Program-made: the position numbers and the translations under genes
Virus record (IMG/VR): IMGVR_UViG_3300048929_000043
Span: 1 to 27,330 of that record
Strand: one strand, 5' to 3'
Source: a virus
DNA: 27,330 bases
The notes under the pieces: generated by a model
What the model saw: only the letters and a program-made list of their open reading frames with translations
Database searches by the model: none
Told to the model about the DNA's origin: nothing
Shown here: positions 23,460 to 27,330 of the stretch, one piece after another
How the letters are laid out: every line of letters starts with the position of its first letter
Numbering within the stretch: position 1 is the stretch's first letter

Positions 23460-24067
23460 TGACATTCTCATTCTCAGACCTCCGAGACTACCGTAATTGG
23501 TATTGGGTCGTCGGCAGCTCGAACAGCGAAGTCTATTCGAGTGCGACGAATACCTACGTCTCCATCGCCGATGCGACGTACGTCGCGTGGCTCGCCAACG
23601 GCAACTCCCCATCTCGCATCTTCAACGAGGTTGAACTGTGGGGTGCTCTCGCCGTGAACGCGCCCGGTCTTCTGGCCGACTGGCTGTTCGACGGTGCGAC
23701 ATTCGTCCAACCGTCTCCCGGCCTGTACACCAAGAAGCAGCTCGCGGCCTATGCGGCGAGCGTCCGCTACAACAAAGAAGTGGGTGGCACCGTCATCAGT
23801 GGCGTGCCTTACCTGACCGATCGTGAGACGCAGGCCAAGCTGACTTCGGCCGCGCTGATGATGCAGGTCAATCCGGCGGCGACCATTCAGTGGAAGGGCG
23901 CTGACGGTTCGTTCGTCACGCTCGACGCCGCGGGCATGCTGTCGCTCGCGTCTGCTGTCGGCGCGTTCGTGCAGACTTGCTTTGGCACCGAGGCCACCGT
24001 GCTCGCGGCCATTGAGGCCGACACGATCACCTCGCTGGCCGACATCGACGCGGCGTTCGCCGCGTAA
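23459..24067 (+). CDS. DUF4376 tail protein, probable fibre assembly/tip factor
   Basis: A 202-aa protein immediately after the tailspike. The C-terminal half (about residues 90-200) has the DUF4376 pattern: KKQLAAYAASVRYNKEVGGT, then SGVPYLTDRETQAKLTSAAL, IQWKGADGSFVTLDAAGMLS and a helix AVGAFVQTCFGTEATVLAAI. DUF4376 domains often occur at the ends of, or beside, tail fibre genes, and the N-terminal part (WYWVVGSSNSEVYSSATNTY) looks like tail-fibre-assembly proteins. A role in folding or attachment of the adjacent spike is inferred. A strong terminator follows 26 nt after the stop. Confidence 0.78.
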   Translation: MTFSFSDLRDYRNWYWVVGSSNSEVYSSATNTYVSIADATYVAWLANGNSPSRIFNEVELWGALAVNAPGLLADWLFDGATFVQPSPGLYTKKQLAAYAASVRYNKEVGGTVISGVPYLTDRETQAKLTSAALMMQVNPAATIQWKGADGSFVTLDAAGMLSLASAVGAFVQTCFGTEATVLAAIEADTITSLADIDAAFAA

Positions 24068-24093
24068 CGCCTACCGGACTTTCAGACGCTCAG

Positions 24094-24125
24094 ACGGCCG
24101 CTCTTCGGGGCGGCCGTTTTTCTTT
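24094..24125 (+). terminator. strong rho-independent terminator after tail genes
   Basis: Stem ACGGCCGC / GCGGCCGT around loop TCTTCGGG, followed directly by TTTTTCTTTT. This is the best intrinsic terminator in the window. It closes the tail operon 22 nt before the endolysin start, leaving almost no room for a separate promoter. Confidence 0.9.
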
Positions 24126-24147
24126 TCTCACCCGCTATGAGGCTACC

Positions 24148-24876
24148 ATGCTCAACGCGAAGTTAGTCGCCGCGAACGCGGCGCGATGGGCGCGAGCGAA
24201 GCTCACCCGTTCATCCGAGTTCAATCCTGTCGCCAAGCGCCTGATCGCCGCCAAGGCGCGCTACCAGGCCGTCGAAGCCAAGACCGGCGTGCCTTGGTAT
24301 GTCATTGCCGTCATCCACGAGCGCGAATCCTCGCAGTCGTGGGCTGGTTCGTTGGCGCAGGGCGATCCGTGGAACAAGGTCTCCACGCATGTGCCCGCCG
24401 GTCGCGGCCCGTTCAAGTCTTGGGAAGACGCCGCCGTCGACGCGCTGGTGAACTGCGCGCCCTACGCGTCACGAAACAAGGACTGGTCGATCGGCGCGCT
24501 GCTCACGCTGCTCGAAGGCTACAACGGCCTCGGGTACTTCAACAAGGGCATCCCGTCGCCGTACGTCTGGTCGGGCACCGATCAGTATGTGAAGGGCAAG
24601 TATGTTCGGGACGGAGTGTTCGATGCGAACACCGTCGACAAGCAGCTCGGCTGTGCCGGTCTGTTGCTTGTGATGGCGAGCCTCGATCCGTCGATCGGTC
24701 TGTCGCAGGGTCCGGCTAGCGCGGCATCCGTACCTCCGGTGTCCGCCCCCGTTCCGGTCGTGAAGCCCGTAGTGCCTGCCGCTCCCATCACCCCGTCCGT
24801 CAGCAACCCTGCGCCCGGCTCGATCGGTGCGTGGGTGAAGATGCTGTTCGAAGCGCTGTTCAAGAAAGGGAAGTAA
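24148..24876 (+). CDS. endolysin, glycosidase-like
   Basis: A peptidoglycan-degrading enzyme opening the lysis cassette. The 242-aa protein has a catalytic domain at about residues 35-190: RYQAVEAKTGVPWYVIAVIH, then ERESSQSWAGSLAQGDPWNK with candidate catalytic acids E58 and E60, THVPAGRGPFKSWEDAAVDA, and LLEGYNGLGYFNKGIPSPYV. This resembles lysozyme-like phage proteins of rhizobial bacteria. No signal peptide is visible, so export would depend on the holin. A Pro/Val-rich linker (about 200-225) precedes a short amphipathic tail GAWVKMLFEALFKKGK that could touch the membrane. A strong terminator stands directly upstream. Confidence 0.85.
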   Translation: MLNAKLVAANAARWARAKLTRSSEFNPVAKRLIAAKARYQAVEAKTGVPWYVIAVIHERESSQSWAGSLAQGDPWNKVSTHVPAGRGPFKSWEDAAVDALVNCAPYASRNKDWSIGALLTLLEGYNGLGYFNKGIPSPYVWSGTDQYVKGKYVRDGVFDANTVDKQLGCAGLLLVMASLDPSIGLSQGPASAASVPPVSAPVPVVKPVVPAAPITPSVSNPAPGSIGAWVKMLFEALFKKGK

Positions 24877-24877
24877 C

Positions 24878-25021
24878 ATGTTCGAGTTCGCTCTTGGCGC
24901 CGCAGCTGGCGGCGCTGCCGTGTGGTTCGGTAAGCCCTACATGCAGGGCGCCTACAGCAAGGCGATGTCCGCCTATGCGTTCACCAAGGCTGTCGTCGCC
25001 AAGGTGAAAGGCTGGCTCTGA
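24878..25021 (+). CDS. small lysis-cassette protein (47 aa, hypothetical)
   Basis: A short gene starting 1 nt after the endolysin stop, with AAGGGAAG 4-5 nt before its ATG and its TGA sharing a base with the next ATG (TGATG). The protein begins MFEFALGAAAGGAAVWFGKP, an Ala/Gly-rich weakly hydrophobic segment, and ends with a basic amphipathic helix containing AFTKAVVAKVKGWL. The tight packing on both sides and the clear ribosome site support it as real. It could be a membrane-associated accessory of lysis; no family is recognised. Confidence 0.7.
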   Translation: MFEFALGAAAGGAAVWFGKPYMQGAYSKAMSAYAFTKAVVAKVKGWL

Positions 25022-25218
25022 TGTTTGCTCTCGCTGGCCCCATCACCCGTATCGCGTTGCGATACGGCGGCGGCTATCTCGCCGGCCGTTACGGCTTGGC
25101 GATCGACTTCAACGATCCCGACATCTTCGAGGTGTCGGTGGCTATCGTGAGCGGCCTTCTCTTCATCGGAAATGAAGGCTGGTACGTGGTGGCACATAAG
25201 CGGGGGTGGCAACGGTGA
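25021..25218 (+). CDS. small membrane protein in lysis cassette (65 aa)
   Basis: ATG 25021 shares its A with the stop of the 47-aa gene. The protein has an N-terminal semi-hydrophobic part (MFALAGPITRIALRYGGGYL), an acidic turn DFNDPDIFEV and one hydrophobic helix at about residues 37-50 (VSVAIVSGLLFIG), then a basic tail HKRGWQR. Small proteins of this plan accompany holins in alphaproteobacterial phages. It may be a holin partner, antiholin or spanin-like piece; no lipobox or coiled coil supports a spanin. The end overlaps the holin start. Confidence 0.65.
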   Translation: MFALAGPITRIALRYGGGYLAGRYGLAIDFNDPDIFEVSVAIVSGLLFIGNEGWYVVAHKRGWQR

Positions 25219-25628
25219 CATGGCTCTTTAGTTTTCTCTCCGGCCCGATTATGAGCTTCCTCGGCGGACCCCTTATCAAGGGGTTGCTTGACGCCTACAA
25301 GGCTAAGCTCGCTCAGGCCGACAGCCAGGACGCAAAAGCGCTTGAACTCCTTACGAAGGAGATCGACGCCGACATCGCCGCGCGGGCAGAAGCGACCAAG
25401 CTTCTGATCGCCGAGCAAGGCCACTGGTACACGGCGTGCATTCGCCCGCTGTTCGCCTTGCCGTTCATCCTCTACTCGTTCAAGATCGTCGTGTTCGATA
25501 AGGTGTTGGGACTTGGCACCACCCCGGTGGGCATCGACGCGAACTTCTGGTCGATCTTCCACACCATCATCATCGCGTACTTTGGCGCCACCGCCGTAGA
25601 ACGGGTGACCAAAATCTTCAAGCGCTAG
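25215..25628 (+). CDS. holin, three-helix type (GTA/HP1-like)
   Basis: Forms inner-membrane holes that release endolysin. GTG 25215 is chosen because it overlaps the preceding stop (GTGA) like other pairs here and has GGGGGTGG just upstream; GTG 25206 is an alternative adding three residues. Hydrophobic segments lie at about 2-23 (LFSFLSGPIMSFLGGPLIKG), 80-97 (PLFALPFILYSFKIVVF) and 110-128 (FWSIFHTIIIAYFGATAVER). A charged helix lies between the first two (KAKLAQADSQDAKALELLTK). The IRPLFALPF motif and the closing FGATAVERVTKIFKR are typical of this holin group. Its stop overlaps that of a minus-strand gene. Confidence 0.8.
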   Translation: MTWLFSFLSGPIMSFLGGPLIKGLLDAYKAKLAQADSQDAKALELLTKEIDADIAARAEATKLLIAEQGHWYTACIRPLFALPFILYSFKIVVFDKVLGLGTTPVGIDANFWSIFHTIIIAYFGATAVERVTKIFKR

Positions 25629-25771
25629 CGTTTGTGCTTCGGCCCGAACAAGCTCGATATGTCGGTCGGCCTTTGGAAGATGATACCGATCACCGCGATG
25701 GCCAACCAGCCGAGGAAGCCGGCTCCAAGACCGGCGCCGATGGCTATCACGGCTGCTGTCGTCTGGCTCAT
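25625..25771 (-). CDS. small antisense membrane protein gene (48 aa)
   Basis: Read on the minus strand, an ATG at 25771 begins MSQTTAAVIAIGAGLGAGFL and continues GWLAIAVIGIIFQRPTDISS to a basic end GPKHKR. It has one long hydrophobic helix (about residues 6-33) and a short polar tail. GGAG lies 7 nt before the ATG, and a possible promoter (TTGAAT, 17-bp gap, TAGACA) is 28-56 bases upstream. Its stop and the holin stop share CTAG. These points favour a real gene, but it is short and no family is recognised. A role in lysis timing, superinfection exclusion or holin interaction is speculation. Confidence 0.55.
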   Translation of the reverse strand: MSQTTAAVIAIGAGLGAGFLGWLAIAVIGIIFQRPTDISSLFGPKHKR

Positions 25772-25798
25772 ATCCGCACTCCGCATTCCGAGGCTCGC

Positions 25799-25827
25799 TG
25801 TCTAGCATCCGCGCGCCTTTCATTCAA
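25799..25827 (-). promoter_or_regulatory. candidate promoter for the antisense small gene
   Basis: On the minus strand, TTGAAT (25822-25827) and TAGACA (25799-25804) are separated by 17 bases. They match the -35 box at four and the -10 box at three of six positions. The start of transcription would fall about 20 bases before ATG 25771. Confidence 0.35.
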
Positions 25828-25865
25828 CCAGCGATCCGGCCCCTCAGACGGGACACAGGCCGGAG

Positions 25866-25909
25866 ACCCCGAGCGGCCGCGGCTCCCTATACGGGGTCGC
25901 GGCCATTTA
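25866..25909. terminator. stem-loop between holin region and metallophosphoesterase
   Basis: GGCCGCGGCTCC (25875-25886) pairs with GGGGTCGCGGCC (25893-25904) over 12 positions including two G-U pairs, loop CTATAC, followed by ATTTAATT. A competing pairing GACCCCG (25865-25871) with CGGGGTC (25892-25898) shares the right arm. It is likely a terminator, perhaps switchable. The rest of the gap 25772-25860 holds only the candidate minus-strand promoter. Confidence 0.6.
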
Positions 25910-25910
25910 A

Positions 25911-25951
25911 TTGACGTAGCTGTAAGGCGTGTGAGATATCAGGCCTAACAG
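25911..25951 (+). promoter_or_regulatory. candidate promoter with operator-like dyad; CTGTAAGG motif copy 4
   Basis: TTGACG (25911-25916) and GATATC (25935-25940) are 18 bases apart, a possible promoter for the gene at 25973. CTGTAAGGC (25920-25928) and GCCTAACAG (25943-25951) form a dyad with one mismatch that covers the spacer, -10 box and likely start of transcription, as an operator would. It carries the same half-sites as copy 1 with a wider gap. Confidence 0.45.
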
Positions 25952-25972
25952 TGTCTCTGAAAGGAACCCATC

Positions 25973-27292
25973 TTGGCCGCCAAGAATGACCTATCGCGCC
26001 GGCACGAAGTCGTCGCCAAGTTCGCTGAGCTGAGAGACATGAAGGCGGTAGCCGATACGCTTGGCATCACCCGTGATCACGTCCGCAGAGTGCTTAAGAA
26101 CATGGGGATAACGACCAGGGCTGTTTCGCTTGCCGAGGCCCCCACCACGACGATCGCAGCCGGGCCGGCGCCCGAGCCTGTCCGTCTCGATCTCGCCGAG
26201 AAGCACCGTTTCGAGCAGAACGAGAAGCAGCTGAAGAAACAGCTCAAAGAGCTGACCGAGCGTCTTGTCGCCGCCGAGGACCACCGCCAGAGCATTCTCG
26301 GGCTGTCCTTCGATCCGGTCGAGCCGATCTGCAAGCCTCAAGTCCTTCAGATCGGAGAGCGCGGTCGCCAGGCAGCAATCCTACATCTCTCGGACACGCA
26401 TGAAGGCGAGGTCGTCAACTTCGAAGAGACGATGGGCGTCAACATGTACAACCGGGATATCGCGCGCAGGCGCTTCGCCCGCGTGTTCGAGACGGCGGCC
26501 ATCCTGACGACGACCGCCTGGCCGCGCTCAGACGGAGCGCCCCACAAGATATTCCTTCTGCTCGGCGGCGATCTGATCAGCGGTCACGGGTTGCACCCCG
26601 AGCTGGCCGAGACGGACTACGGCACAGCGTACGAGCAGTGCAAGAACGCTTCGACCAACATTGCATCCGGCGCGCTGCGCTGGTCGATGGAGTTGCAGGA
26701 GCATTGGGGTCACCCGATCGAGATCGTCATCATCTCGGTCGGCGGCAACCACGGGCGCATGACGTTCGGCAAGCCGCGCTCCAAGCTCGCGCCCGTCCAG
26801 AGCTATGACACGCTAGTCGCCGACTTCGTTGAGTCTGCACTGCGGGGCCAGGGCAACTTCAAGTTCTTCACGCCTCGCTCGTTCGATGCCTACTTCGACA
26901 TCGTCGGTTGGCCGACACTGCTCACACACGGCGACCGCATGAGCGCTGGTGGCGGCACGGGCTTCATCGGCCCGGCGGCGAACATCGTGAAGGGCCACAA
27001 GAAGATCATGCTCACCGAGGCGCAGCAGCGCCGGCCGGTGCGGTTCATCTTCAGCGGACACTTCCACACCCGGCTGGTCACCCCGTGGGGTTTCTCCAAC
27101 AGCGCGATGATCGGCTACAGCGAGTTCGCCAAGTCGATCCGCGCCGACGCCGAGCCCGCCTCGCAGAACTTCGTCGTCCTGCACGAGCGCCTCGGTCTGT
27201 TGCGCGAGCAGCCGATCGTCGTCGGCCGGCCGGACGAGGGTTCCATCTACTCACCTGCCGGCGGCCTGATCCTACCGTCCCCCGACCTCTGA
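25973..27292 (+). CDS. HTH-metallophosphoesterase fusion protein
   Basis: A 439-aa calcineurin-like phosphoesterase with a DNA-binding-like front end. It starts at TTG 25973 with AAGGAA 6 nt upstream. Residues about 22-46 form a helix-turn-helix (MKAVADTLGITRDHVRRVLK). Residues 75-105 are a Lys/Glu/Gln-rich coiled coil. The catalytic domain carries all metal motifs in order: LHLSDTH (D141, H143), LLLGGDL (D200), VGGNHGR (N259, H260), LLTHGD (H319) and FSGHFHTR (H363, H365), so it should be an active two-metal enzyme on a phosphodiester or phosphomonoester. Its own promoter/operator region sets it apart from the lysis genes. The substrate is unknown; a nucleic-acid role is suggested only by the HTH. 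Confidence 0.88.
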   Translation: MAAKNDLSRRHEVVAKFAELRDMKAVADTLGITRDHVRRVLKNMGITTRAVSLAEAPTTTIAAGPAPEPVRLDLAEKHRFEQNEKQLKKQLKELTERLVAAEDHRQSILGLSFDPVEPICKPQVLQIGERGRQAAILHLSDTHEGEVVNFEETMGVNMYNRDIARRRFARVFETAAILTTTAWPRSDGAPHKIFLLLGGDLISGHGLHPELAETDYGTAYEQCKNASTNIASGALRWSMELQEHWGHPIEIVIISVGGNHGRMTFGKPRSKLAPVQSYDTLVADFVESALRGQGNFKFFTPRSFDAYFDIVGWPTLLTHGDRMSAGGGTGFIGPAANIVKGHKKIMLTEAQQRRPVRFIFSGHFHTRLVTPWGFSNSAMIGYSEFAKSIRADAEPASQNFVVLHERLGLLREQPIVVGRPDEGSIYSPAGGLILPSPDL

Positions 27293-27303
27293 GGGCCTAG
27301 CCC

Positions 27304-27330
27304 ATGACCCTAACCGTGTTCCTCGACACC
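27304..27330 (+). CDS. start of a further gene, cut by window end
   Basis: ATG 27304 follows the phosphoesterase stop by 11 bases, with GAGGG at 27292-27296 as ribosome site. Only MTLTVFLDT is present, with no stop before the edge. Function cannot be told. Confidence 0.5.

Noticed and set aside
25659-25805. Plus-strand ATG open frame of 48 codons opposite the small antisense gene
   Set aside because: No Shine-Dalgarno; the minus strand has a better ribosome site, promoter-like boxes and third-codon GC content.
25634-25948. Plus-strand open frame (104 codons) after the holin
   Set aside because: Passes through the hairpin and promoter-like sequences, begins without a ribosome site, and its translation looks like non-coding GC-rich sequence.
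1-27330. tRNA genes, CRISPR arrays, insertion sequences, integration sites
   Set aside because: No cloverleaf-like sequence, spaced repeats, transposase or att-like duplication was seen by reading; a dedicated scan was not possible.

Overview
This window is the late (structural and lysis) region of a tailed, contractile-tail bacteriophage or prophage. It is GC-rich and almost entirely on the + strand, with short gaps and many ATGA, TGATG or TAATG gene overlaps. The head module follows the lambda plan, and the tail module follows the order of phage Mu. The lysis proteins and several small hypothetical proteins resemble those of alphaproteobacterial (rhizobial-type) phages, so an alphaproteobacterial host is likely; that is inference. 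No integrase, transposase, repressor, replication gene, tRNA or CRISPR array is visible.

Head (1-9468): small terminase (5' end unclear), large terminase (lambda gpA type), gpW-like joining protein, portal (gpB type), S49 prohead protease with a nested in-frame scaffold start (C/Nu3 style), decoration protein (gpD type), major capsid protein (gpE type) and a hairpin terminator. Small head-completion and neck genes follow, including a gpFII-like protein and a putative tail terminator.

Tail (9465-24067): DUF2635 (Mu gp38 type), sheath, tube, tail assembly chaperone with a probable -1 frameshift extension, tape measure, Mu N, P, gp45, gp46, gp47 (baseplate J), then a foreign cargo gene encoding a compact fatty-acid-hydroxylase/sterol-desaturase-family membrane protein. 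A Cys-rich gp48-like protein, two receptor-binding proteins sharing an N-terminal anchor (a fibre and a beta-helix tailspike) and a DUF4376 protein complete the module. A strong intrinsic terminator follows.

Lysis and end (24148-27330): endolysin, a 47-aa and a 65-aa small protein, a holin, and a convergent minus-strand 48-aa membrane-protein gene whose stop overlaps the holin stop. An intergenic region with stem-loops and a promoter/dyad precedes an HTH-metallophosphoesterase fusion; a final gene starts at the edge.

Most interesting signals: (i) the diiron membrane hydroxylase inserted between gp47 and gp48; (ii) two Shine-Dalgarno sites buried in RNA inverted repeats in front of low-copy tail proteins (tape measure and gpP), the first placed so that translation of the frameshifted chaperone would open it; (iii) a dispersed CTGTAAGG motif in four intergenic gaps; (iv) a small antisense membrane-protein gene facing the holin.
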